Assembly: GCA_964551975.1 (NCBI GenBank)
Contig: CAZKFI010000063.1
Location: 1-13,745 of the forward strand
DNA length: 13,745 bases
DNA from: REEB426 sp964551975
GTDB taxonomy: Bacteria > Actinomycetota > Actinomycetes > S36-B12
Direction: 5' to 3'
The notes below the pieces were generated by a model. It was given only the letters and a program-made list of their open reading frames with translations. It did no database searches and was not told the DNA's origin. Shown here piece by piece: positions 1 to 5,835 of the stretch. The number at the start of each line of letters is the position of its first letter. Position 1 is the stretch's first letter. The position numbers and the translations under genes were made by a program.

Positions 1-2
1 AC

Positions 3-749
3 CGTGGTGCGAAACCGCAGGCCTTGAATCTGGTCACCCCGGGGTTGAACCCACCGCTACGCATGCGCCTGGAGGGACGCGGTGACACCGCGGATCCACT
101 GGGGCTTACCGAGAAGCAGGTGCTGATCCTGCAGTCGCCGAAGGTGAGTGTGGGCGATCAGGGCGGCTCGGCCGGGCGGGTGCAGCCAGTAGCCGTGAGT
201 TCGGGCGAAGGGCTGCGTCCCAATAGCCCGGTGCGGTTCTACATCCTGCCCAACGTCAGCCTGGGAACGTTGACAACGAACAGCAGTGGTGCCTATAGCG
301 GTTCAGTTCCCGTGCCCGCTGGTCTCGCACCAGGAAACCACACCCTCCAGGTCAATGGCTTCGCACCGGATGGGTCGGTCCAATCCTTGAGTATCGCCGT
401 GCAGGTCCGGTCCATGAACACCACGTCAAAGACCTCGATACGCAAAGCGAGCGTGTATTTCGATTCATTGAGCCCCACGTTGACAGCAAAGGGCAAGGCA
501 GCACTTCGGGCGCTGGTTCGTCAAACTGGCAAGCGGGCAATAACGATTCGTTGCATTGGTTACGTACAACCGACCACGCTCACCGGCAATGATCTTCCAC
601 TCTCAACACAGCGCGCCATGAACGTTGCTGCGTACTTGCGCACACTCGGTGCGAGGGGAACCTACGAAGTGCGCGGTGACGGACGGGGTGGGCATAGTGG
701 TGGTAAATCCCGACGCGTGGACGTGAGCATCAGCTACTCACAGCGGTGA
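3..749 (+). CDS. Secreted OmpA-like domain protein, C-terminal part (5' end outside window)
   Basis: The reading frame is open from the first bases of the window, so the gene starts upstream; the TTG at 24 is only an internal codon. The 248 visible residues hold two parts. The first has Ser/Gly/Pro-rich beta-type sequence, including a segment around residues 105-135 (APGNHTLQVNGFAPDGS) of the kind found in repeats of actinobacterial surface proteins. The second runs from about residue 149 to the end and resembles an OmpA C-terminal domain: a YFDS strand, a helix of the LTAKGKAALRAL type, a strand ending in GY, an LSTQRAMNVAAYL helix, and a final GDGRGG...SRRVDVSI segment. OmpA domains of this kind commonly bind peptidoglycan, so a cell-wall-associated exported protein is inferred. 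The usual NxxLSxxRA motif is only partly kept (NDLPLSTQRA). Substrate and partners are unknown. The gene converges on hsp20. Confidence 0.72.
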   Translation, partial: RGAKPQALNLVTPGLNPPLRMRLEGRGDTADPLGLTEKQVLILQSPKVSVGDQGGSAGRVQPVAVSSGEGLRPNSPVRFYILPNVSLGTLTTNSSGAYSGSVPVPAGLAPGNHTLQVNGFAPDGSVQSLSIAVQVRSMNTTSKTSIRKASVYFDSLSPTLTAKGKAALRALVRQTGKRAITIRCIGYVQPTTLTGNDLPLSTQRAMNVAAYLRTLGARGTYEVRGDGRGGHSGGKSRRVDVSISYSQR

Positions 750-787
750 TTGCGCAGGAACTCGGTACGTTCGTTGCACGGGGTGCT

Positions 788-825
788 GGGTGGGAGCCGA
801 GATCCAAGGATCAGGGCTCCCACTC
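788..825. terminator. Bidirectional stem-loop between convergent genes
   Basis: A perfect 9-bp inverted repeat, GTGGGAGCC (790-798) and GGCTCCCAC (815-823), is extended outward by a G-T wobble and a G-C pair. The 16-nt interior contains a second palindrome, GATCC-AA-GGATC (801-812), separated from the outer stem by GA/AG mismatches. It lies between the stop of the OmpA-like gene (749) and the stop of hsp20 (843), so it could end transcription from both sides. There is no T-run, which is common in high-GC actinobacteria. Confidence 0.7.
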
Positions 826-842
826 CCGCACTACCAAGGTGC

Positions 843-1307
843 TCAGGCGGCGTCGGTGCTGTCCGCGTTGGCGGCGTCGATGGCCTCAACCTTGCCGGTA
901 ACCGGAGCCGAGCCAAGGTTCACCGGAATACGCACCGGCTGCGGTTCGGGCTGGCGCACACCGACCACGCGCACCGCGAGCAAACCGTTGGTGTACTCGG
1001 CGCTGACGGATTCGGCGGTTACGTGCTCAGGCAGGCTGAAGGCCCGACTGAATGACCCCTTGCGGATTTCTCGGCGCACCACGCTGGCGCCCTCGGCGAT
1101 CTGCTCGCTGCGTGCACCGCTGATGAACAGGGTGTGATCGCGGACCTCAACGGCGACATCCTGCGGATTGACACCGGGCACGGCCAACGTCACCACAGTG
1201 TCATAGCCGTCTTCCACGATGTCGGCTGCGGGCACCCAGCCAGCGGCCTGGCTGCTGTTGCCGAAGGTCACCGCGCGCAGCGGCGCAAACCGTACGACTG
1301 CACTCAT
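843..1307 (-). CDS. Hsp20 family small heat shock protein
   Basis: This encodes a 154-residue alpha-crystallin-type holdase chaperone, which keeps unfolding cytoplasmic proteins from aggregating without using ATP. Residues about 24-118 form the alpha-crystallin domain: WVPAADIVEDGYD at the start, then LAVPGVNPQDVAVEV, and the conserved AEYTNGLLAVRV near its end (A-x-x-x-NGLL). The C-terminal tail carries VRIPV, resembling the I/V-x-I/V oligomerisation motif. The start at 1307 was chosen because AAAGGA lies about seven bases upstream and the family N-terminus (MSAVVRFAPL) begins there; an upstream ATG at 1355 lies inside the CIRCE element and is unlikely. The gene stands alone, converging on the OmpA-like gene and divergent from rnhB. 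The CIRCE-like repeat 42-68 bases upstream points to heat-shock control by HrcA. Confidence 0.93.
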   Translation of the reverse strand: MSAVVRFAPLRAVTFGNSSQAAGWVPAADIVEDGYDTVVTLAVPGVNPQDVAVEVRDHTLFISGARSEQIAEGASVVRREIRKGSFSRAFSLPEHVTAESVSAEYTNGLLAVRVVGVRQPEPQPVRIPVNLGSAPVTGKVEAIDAANADSTDAA

Positions 1308-1326
1308 TCTTTCGTCCTTTCCATGG

Positions 1327-1340
1327 CCAGGAATACCTGG
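1327..1340 (-). promoter_or_regulatory. Small inverted repeat in hsp20 5' leader
   Basis: CCAGG-AATA-CCTGG forms a perfect 5-bp stem with a 4-nt loop about 20 bases upstream of the hsp20 start. It lies between the CIRCE element and the AAAGGA ribosome-binding site. It could be a leader hairpin or may be incidental; it does not pair with the ribosome-binding site. Confidence 0.3.
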
Positions 1341-1348
1341 ATAGATGC

Positions 1349-1375
1349 CTGGCACTCAGGCTCTATGAGTGCTAA
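1349..1375. promoter_or_regulatory. CIRCE-like operator (HrcA site) for hsp20
   Basis: The sequence CTGGCACTC-N9-GAGTGCTAA matches the CIRCE consensus TTAGCACTC-N9-GAGTGCTAA. The right arm is perfect, the left arm matches 7 of 9, and the 9-bp spacer is exact. The inner GCACTCA/TGAGTGC arms (1352-1358 and 1366-1372) pair perfectly. It lies just upstream of hsp20 on the minus strand, where an HrcA operator would repress transcription. It also lies 50 bp before the preferred rnhB start and overlaps the alternative GTG start at 1369. No hrcA gene is in the window. Confidence 0.75.
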
Positions 1376-1425
1376 CGCCGCTGCGGCAGGGACTATTCCC
1401 ATGGCTGGCGCCGTATCGTCAGACC

Positions 1426-2094
1426 GTGGTCGCGCCAACGCTGCGAACCGAACGCCGACTGCTCCGACAGGGCTTTCAGTTGGTGGCCTGCGCTGACGAA
1501 GTTGGGCGCGGAGCGCTGGCCGGCCCGGTGACTGTCGGGATGGTGCTGGTTTCCGCGCAGACCCCGCCAGCACCAGTGGGGGTGCAAGACAGCAAGCTGC
1601 TGACTGCCCAACGCCGGGCTGCCCTAGCCCCTCGGATCCGGCAGTGGGCACCCCATGCGGTCGGCCACGCTAGTTCGACCGAGATTGATGACCTAGGGAT
1701 CATGGCCGCGATGCGCCTTGCCGCCCTGCGCGCCTTCGCGGAGTTGCAGGCACTGGGGCCGGCTGCGGACCTGATTCTGCTGGATGGCAATCAGGATTAC
1801 CTCACCGGTAAGGAACAGCCGAGCCTGTTCGAGGCGGACCTGTTTCCGCCGGTGGCATTGCCTGAGGTGCGCACCCGGGTCAAGGCCGATGTGAGCTGCG
1901 CGGGGGTTGCGGCAGCCAGCATCCTGGCCAAGGTGAACCGCGACGCGCTGATGATCGGGTATGCCGAGGAATATCCGGACTACGGCTGGGCAGCCAATAA
2001 GGGGTACGCGGCGCCCGAGCACCTCGCAGCCCTCACCCGGCTAGGTCCAACCAGGCTGCACCGCATGTCCTGGCAATTACCGACGCGAGCATGA
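1426..2094 (+). CDS. rnhB: Ribonuclease HII
   Basis: RNase HII cuts the RNA strand of RNA/DNA hybrids and starts removal of single ribonucleotides misincorporated into DNA. All family motifs are present: DEVGRGALAGPV (from residue 24, first catalytic Asp-Glu), DSKLL, the LLDG segment with a further acidic residue, KADVSCAGVAAASILAKVNRD, and the C-terminal NKGY...H...GPTRLHRMSW. The 222-residue length is normal. The GTG at 1426 was preferred because the product then begins MVAPTLRTERRLL, as in many actinobacterial homologues. A GTG at 1369 would add 19 residues but lies inside the CIRCE element. Neither start has a clear ribosome-binding site. In actinobacteria rnhB usually lies close to yraN; here molybdate and arsenic genes separate them. 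Confidence 0.95.
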   Translation: MVAPTLRTERRLLRQGFQLVACADEVGRGALAGPVTVGMVLVSAQTPPAPVGVQDSKLLTAQRRAALAPRIRQWAPHAVGHASSTEIDDLGIMAAMRLAALRAFAELQALGPAADLILLDGNQDYLTGKEQPSLFEADLFPPVALPEVRTRVKADVSCAGVAAASILAKVNRDALMIGYAEEYPDYGWAANKGYAAPEHLAALTRLGPTRLHRMSWQLPTRA

Positions 2095-2158
2095 GATCCC
2101 TTGTGGTCGTGGGCGGCGCCTGAACCCATCTACTTGAGGTGATTCGGTGGATTTCACG

Positions 2159-2186
2159 CAAGAATGACGCAATTACGGCATTCTTG
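2159..2186. promoter_or_regulatory. 28-bp palindrome before the molybdate operon (putative operator)
   Basis: A perfect inverted repeat, CAAGAATG-N12-CATTCTTG, ends five bases before the GTG start of the HTH-Mop regulator at 2192. Two further C-G pairs in the spacer (2168/2177, 2169/2176) extend the symmetry. No Shine-Dalgarno sequence precedes the GTG. If the message is leaderless, the repeat would cover about -33 to -6 and CATTCT could serve as the -10 region. Autoregulation of the operon by its first gene is inferred. The sequence does not resemble the E. coli ModE site as I know it. Confidence 0.6.
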
Positions 2187-2191
2187 AGCCT

Positions 2192-2584
2192 GTGACAACG
2201 CAAATGCGGATCGCTGACGCGGCGGCCCTCCTCGGGGTGAGCGACGACACCGTGCGACGCTGGGTCGAGTCCGGTCGGCTGATCGCGGGAGAAGATGGGG
2301 CCGGCCCACGGACCGTGGACGCGGCCAGCGTCGCCCTGCTGATGGCGCAACAGGCGCCGGTGGTGGATGCCCCCGTGCAGCAGTCCGCGCGTAATCGCCT
2401 TCCGGGCATCGTGACCCGCGTTGAGATGGACGGGGTCATGGCGCTGGTTGAGATTCAGGCGGGCCCGCATCGGGTGACCTCCCTCATGGCGCGAGAGTCC
2501 GCTGAGGAGTTGGGGTTGACGCCCGGTATGCGCGCCACGGCCGTAGTGAAGAGCACAAATGTGGTGGTGGAGAAAGAACCGTGA
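2192..2584 (+). CDS. HTH and Mop (TOBE) domain molybdate-responsive regulator
   Basis: This 130-residue protein has an N-terminal excisionase/MerR-like helix-turn-helix (residues about 5-51; AAALLGVSDDTVRRWVESGR) and a C-terminal Mop domain (residues about 65-128). The Mop domain has the characteristic SARNRLPGIV start, RVTSLMARESAEELGL, and the AVVKSTNVVV end with a conserved lysine. Mop domains bind molybdate or tungstate as oligomers, so the protein probably senses oxyanion and controls the mod genes, in place of the larger proteobacterial ModE. It is the first gene of the operon, and its TGA overlaps the modA GTG by four bases (GTGA). The palindrome at 2159-2186 is its likely binding site. 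A storage-only role (molbindin) is less likely given the helix-turn-helix. Confidence 0.88.
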   Translation: MTTQMRIADAAALLGVSDDTVRRWVESGRLIAGEDGAGPRTVDAASVALLMAQQAPVVDAPVQQSARNRLPGIVTRVEMDGVMALVEIQAGPHRVTSLMARESAEELGLTPGMRATAVVKSTNVVVEKEP

Positions 2585-3384
2585 TCCGGTTCGTTGCTGC
2601 ACTCGGTGGCGCCCTGCTGCTGAGCGGATGCAGCGGTGTGGTGAGTTCGGCGGCTCCGACCGTGAATGCGGATCCATCGAACGTGAGCGGCAGCATCACG
2701 ATCGCCGCGGCTGCATCACTGACCGATGTCCTGCCGGTCTTGATCACTGACTTTCAAGCGCGTCACCCAGGAGCAGCCATCGCAACGAGTTTCGCTGGGA
2801 GTTCGACGTTGGTGGAGCAGGTGCTAGCCGGTGCCTCAGTGGATGTGTTGGCGACGGCCTCAGTAGCGACGATGAACAACGCCGTGGAAGCCGGAGTCGT
2901 CGCGAGCCCGCGGATATTCGCCAGCAACAGCATGGCGGTGGTGGTGCCAGCCGGAAACCCGGGTGGAGTGCGTACACTGCAGGATCTGCAGCGGGCCGAC
3001 CTGCTGGTTGGGCTCTGTGAAGTGACAGTCCCTTGCGGTGCCGCAGCGCAGCAGGTTCTGGACAAGGCAACGCTGCGATTGACACCGGTCACACAGGAAC
3101 TGGATGTGCGAGCGCTGCTAGGCAAAGTGATTGCCGGTGAACTGGATGCCGGCCTCGTCTATGCCACTGATGCGCTCTCGGCAGTGCCTCAGGTAGAAAT
3201 CATCGCGATACCTGAGGAGTTCAACGCAGCGACGCAGTACCCGGCGGCCGTCGTCCGGGAATCACCCAATCAAGTCTTGGCCGCAGCGTTCGTTGACTAC
3301 CTCGCTCGTGACAGTGCAGCACAGACGATCCTGCGTGACTTCGGTTTCGGGGTTCCCTCTGACAACCGCAAAGGTGCGCCGTGA
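2581..3384 (+). CDS. modA: Molybdate ABC transporter substrate-binding lipoprotein ModA
   Basis: ModA captures molybdate (and usually tungstate) outside the membrane and delivers it to ModBC. The 267-residue product starts with a lipoprotein signal; the lipobox LLSGC places the lipid-modified cysteine at residue 17, as expected for a Gram-positive binding protein. Family landmarks follow: ITIAAAASLTDV (oxyanion-binding Ser/Thr), FAGSSTLVEQVLAGASVDVLATAS, NSMAVVVPAGNP, VPCGAAAQQVL, and GKVIAGELDAGLVYATDAL near the hinge. Translation is probably coupled to both neighbours: its GTG start overlaps the regulator stop, and its TGA overlaps the modB GTG, each as GTGA. No strong separate ribosome-binding site is seen. 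Confidence 0.94.
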   Translation: MIRFVAALGGALLLSGCSGVVSSAAPTVNADPSNVSGSITIAAAASLTDVLPVLITDFQARHPGAAIATSFAGSSTLVEQVLAGASVDVLATASVATMNNAVEAGVVASPRIFASNSMAVVVPAGNPGGVRTLQDLQRADLLVGLCEVTVPCGAAAQQVLDKATLRLTPVTQELDVRALLGKVIAGELDAGLVYATDALSAVPQVEIIAIPEEFNAATQYPAAVVRESPNQVLAAAFVDYLARDSAAQTILRDFGFGVPSDNRKGAP

Positions 3385-4226
3385 ATCGCGGGACGCCATG
3401 GTTTCTGCTGCTACCCGGCATCGTCGCCCTGGCCTTTTTGCTGCTGCCCCTGGTTGGACTGCTCACTCAGGCTCCCTGGAGTGGATTTGCGGGCATTCTG
3501 AGTTCGCCGGAGGCGCTGGCCGCACTACGGCTGTCCCTAGTGACGTCACTGACGGCAACAGGGATCGCGGTACTGCTCGGCATTCCACTGGCCTGGCTGC
3601 TGGCGCGCGAGGTACTGCCGTGGACTGGGCTGCTTCGAGCCCTCGTCATCGTGCCACTTCTCCTGCCACCAGTGGTGGCTGGTGTGGCACTGCTCGCCGC
3701 CCTCGGGCGCAGTGGCTTCATTGGCCAGTGGCTTCAGGAGGGCTTGGGCGTGCAGTTGCCCTTCACCAAGACGCTCATCATGGTCACCTTCGTGGCGGGG
3801 CTGATCCCGATCCTCGGCAACCTGATCTCGAACACNNNNNNNNNNTTCGTCGCGATGCCCTTTCTCGTCATCACGATGGAAGGGGGCTTTCGTGCGCTGA
3901 ATCGTCGATACGAGGAAGCGGCGGCAACCCTTGGTGCCTCAACGTGGGTCACGTTTCGACGGGTGACCGTGCCGATGGCGCTCCCGGCCGCGGTGGCCGG
4001 CACGGTCCTGTGCTGGGCGCGAGCCTTGGGAGAGTTCGGGGCGACGATCACCTTTGCCGGCAACTTTCCAGGTGTCACGCAGACGATGCCGCTTGCGGTG
4101 TACAGCGCTTTGGAATCAGATCGCTCAGTAGCGATTGCCTTGAGCATTCTGCTGCTGTTCGTGAGCGTGGTGGTACTGGTGGCCTTGCGTGGTCGCTACC
4201 TCTACACCCGGAGTGTCACGAGATGA
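3381..4226 (+). CDS. modB: Molybdate ABC transporter permease ModB (contains assembly gap)
   Basis: ModB is the membrane channel of the molybdate importer. The product has several hydrophobic helices (for example residues 7-28, 50-76, 85-108) and the cytoplasmic EAA loop that docks on ModC (YEEAAATLGASTWVTFRRVT, then PMALPA), followed by ARALGEFGATITFAGN, which is strongly conserved in ModB. Ten Ns at 3836-3845 interrupt it. The frame continues across them, but the segment before the gap (about residues 129-151, with AGLIPILGNLISN) does not look like ModB. It makes this region roughly 17 residues longer than in E. coli ModB, and I suspect a foreign contig tail. Start GTG 3381 overlaps modA; stop TGA overlaps the modC ATG. 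Confidence 0.9.
   Translation: MNRGTPWFLLLPGIVALAFLLLPLVGLLTQAPWSGFAGILSSPEALAALRLSLVTSLTATGIAVLLGIPLAWLLAREVLPWTGLLRALVIVPLLLPPVVAGVALLAALGRSGFIGQWLQEGLGVQLPFTKTLIMVTFVAGLIPILGNLISNXXXXFVAMPFLVITMEGGFRALNRRYEEAAATLGASTWVTFRRVTVPMALPAAVAGTVLCWARALGEFGATITFAGNFPGVTQTMPLAVYSALESDRSVAIALSILLLFVSVVVLVALRGRYLYTRSVTR
3836..3845. other. Scaffold gap of ten Ns inside modB
   Basis: Ten consecutive Ns join two assembled pieces; the number is a placeholder. The downstream piece resumes with ordinary ModB sequence (FVAMPFLVITMEGG). The upstream piece ends in sequence not typical of ModB. Confidence 0.98.
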
Positions 4227-5350
4227 GCACACCACCGCAGGCTGGCAACGACCGGCCCAGCGCGGGGGGCATTGACGCCCAACTGCAGGTCAGTTACGGC
4301 GACTTCAATCTGCAGATGTCGGTCCACGTTCCAGCTGGCTCAGTGTTGGCCGTATTGGGACCCAACGGTGCCGGTAAGACCACCCTGCTGCGCGCGTTGG
4401 CCGGCCTGCAGGGGATCGATAGTGGGCATATCCGCTTGGGTGGACGCCTCGTCGACAATGGACGGGTTCATGCTCCAGGTGAAGCAGCGGTATTCACACC
4501 GGCACCGCAACGTGAGTGCGGAGTGGTGTTCCAGGACTACCTGCTGTTTCCGCATTTGACCGTGCTGGAGAACGTGGCATTCGGACCACGGGCTCACAGG
4601 CAAGCCGACCCTCTTGGCATCGCACGATCTGCACTGCACCGGGTCGGTATCGCTGATCTCGCCACGCGGCAACCGGCAGGTCTTTCCGGTGGGCAGGCGC
4701 AGCGTGTTGCACTTGCCCGGGCATTGGCCAACAGCCCAGAGGTGCTGCTGCTCGATGAGCCGTTGGCCGCACTTGACGTGCAGGTGCGTGATGAGGTTCG
4801 CGCCGAGTTGGCGAAGACCCTACGAGAGTTCTCCGGTGCAACGGTGCTGGTCACGCATGACCCCCTGGATGCATTCGCTTTGGCGGATCACGTGTTGGTG
4901 CTGCAGGGGGGTCGGGTCACACAGATCGGCTCGCCGGCGAGCTTGGTTCAAAACCCGATGACTGCCTACGTCGCCGCGCTTACGGGCGTGAATCTGGTGC
5001 ACTTACCGGTGCAGTTGCCGAGTGGCACCTGGCTGCAATGGTCGGGGCCACCGCAATCCACGCACGCAGTTATCGATCCCCGTCAGGTGCGTATCAGTGC
5101 TGAGCCCAGGCAACCGGCATCGAGTCAGGTAAACCAGTGGCCGGGCATGGTGAGCGGACTCTTTGGTCAACCTGACGGTCTGCGAGTACGCGTCCAGGGT
5201 GCACTCGATGTGATGGCCTGGCTTTCTCCCGCCGAGATTGCAGCACTGCAGCCCGCGGTTGGGATGCAGGTGTGGGTGAGCGTTGCAGCGAATCAGGTAC
5301 AGGCCTGGGTTGGTGCCAGCAATGAGCACCTCGGGCCTAGTGTCGATTAG
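4223..5350 (+). CDS. modC: Molybdate ABC transporter ATP-binding protein ModC
   Basis: ModC is the ATPase driving molybdate import through ModB. The 375-residue protein has every ABC motif: Walker A GPNGAGKT (residues 46-53), Q-loop FQDYLLFPHLTVLENV (Gln 104), signature LSGGQ (154-158), Walker B VLLLDEP (174-180, catalytic Glu 179), D-loop and H-loop THD (His 212). Residues about 307-362 form a C-terminal Mop/TOBE domain, which in ModC proteins can bind molybdate and regulate the transporter. The ATG at 4223 forms an ATGA overlap with the modB stop; the frame is open well upstream, but that sequence is just another frame of modB. Its last 14 bases overlap the end of the converging arsC gene, leaving no room for a terminator between them. 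Confidence 0.95.
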   Translation: MSTPPQAGNDRPSAGGIDAQLQVSYGDFNLQMSVHVPAGSVLAVLGPNGAGKTTLLRALAGLQGIDSGHIRLGGRLVDNGRVHAPGEAAVFTPAPQRECGVVFQDYLLFPHLTVLENVAFGPRAHRQADPLGIARSALHRVGIADLATRQPAGLSGGQAQRVALARALANSPEVLLLDEPLAALDVQVRDEVRAELAKTLREFSGATVLVTHDPLDAFALADHVLVLQGGRVTQIGSPASLVQNPMTAYVAALTGVNLVHLPVQLPSGTWLQWSGPPQSTHAVIDPRQVRISAEPRQPASSQVNQWPGMVSGLFGQPDGLRVRVQGALDVMAWLSPAEIAALQPAVGMQVWVSVAANQVQAWVGASNEHLGPSVD

Positions 5351-5762
5351 CGCTGGTCAATTCCTTAATGAGTTGCTCAACGCGCAATCTGATCTCATCG
5401 CGGATGCGGCGCACAGTCTCAATGTCCTGACCGGCCGGATCGTCCAGTTCCCAATCGAGGTAGCGCTTGCCCGGGAACACCGGGCAGGTATCGCCGCATC
5501 CCATGGTGACGACGACATCCGATTCCAGAACTATCTCGTCGGTCCATGGCTTTGGGAACTCCCCGGTGATGTCAATGCCCTCCTCGTTCATGGCGGCTAC
5601 CGCCATCGGGTTTAGTGCCGGGCCCGGTGCGGATCCACCCGACCAGCCAATGACCTCACCTCCACCGAGGGCACGCAGATAGCCCAGCGCCATTTGAGAG
5701 CGACCTGCATTGTGGGTACAGAGGAAGAGGACCGTCGGGACTAAGGCCTGCGGATCTGACAT
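5337..5762 (-). CDS. arsC: Arsenate reductase, low-molecular-weight phosphatase type
   Basis: This 141-residue enzyme reduces arsenate to arsenite. The phosphatase P-loop is CTHNAGRS (Cys 15 nucleophile, Arg 21). The MGCGDTCPVFPGKRYLDW segment supplies Cys 89 and Cys 93, and WELDDPAG holds conserved acidic residues. The GCGDxCPxFPG pattern is typical of actinobacterial enzymes that use mycothiol and mycoredoxin; thioredoxin-type use of the second cysteine pair is the alternative. The ATG at 5762 was chosen because the conserved core starts soon after it. An in-frame ATG at 5816 would add 18 residues unlike the family and lies in a small palindrome. The gene is divergent from an AqpS-type channel 73 bp away, which would export the arsenite. 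No arsR is in the window. Confidence 0.9.
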   Translation of the reverse strand: MSDPQALVPTVLFLCTHNAGRSQMALGYLRALGGGEVIGWSGGSAPGPALNPMAVAAMNEEGIDITGEFPKPWTDEIVLESDVVVTMGCGDTCPVFPGKRYLDWELDDPAGQDIETVRRIRDEIRLRVEQLIKELTSANRH

Positions 5763-5806
5763 ACGGCAAGTCTGCTCCGGTGGTCCGCATCGGAACAAGG
5801 AAATTC

Positions 5807-5818
5807 GGATGAACATCC
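5807..5818. promoter_or_regulatory. Palindrome in the arsC/aquaporin divergent promoter region
   Basis: GGATG-AA-CATCC is a perfect 12-bp palindrome near the middle of the 73-bp region shared by arsC (minus) and the aquaporin gene (plus). A regulator of the ArsR family could bind here, but the symmetry is short and no cognate regulator is visible, so the call is tentative. Confidence 0.3.
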
Positions 5819-5835
5819 TGTGACGAGGGTGCAAA

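Noticed and set aside
750..1496. Open frames on the plus strand opposite hsp20 and its upstream region
   Set aside because: They run antisense to a clear Hsp20 gene and its CIRCE element and show no family motif; GC-rich sequence produces such frames by chance.
2033..2677. A 214-codon minus-strand frame spanning the rnhB end, the regulator and the modA start
   Set aside because: It overlaps three well-supported genes and their operator on the other strand and has a low-complexity His/Arg-rich translation with no recognisable domain.
3293..4222. Upstream extension of the modC frame
   Set aside because: It lies within modB in another frame and crosses the N gap; the ATG at 4223 fits the modC family start and the ATGA overlap.
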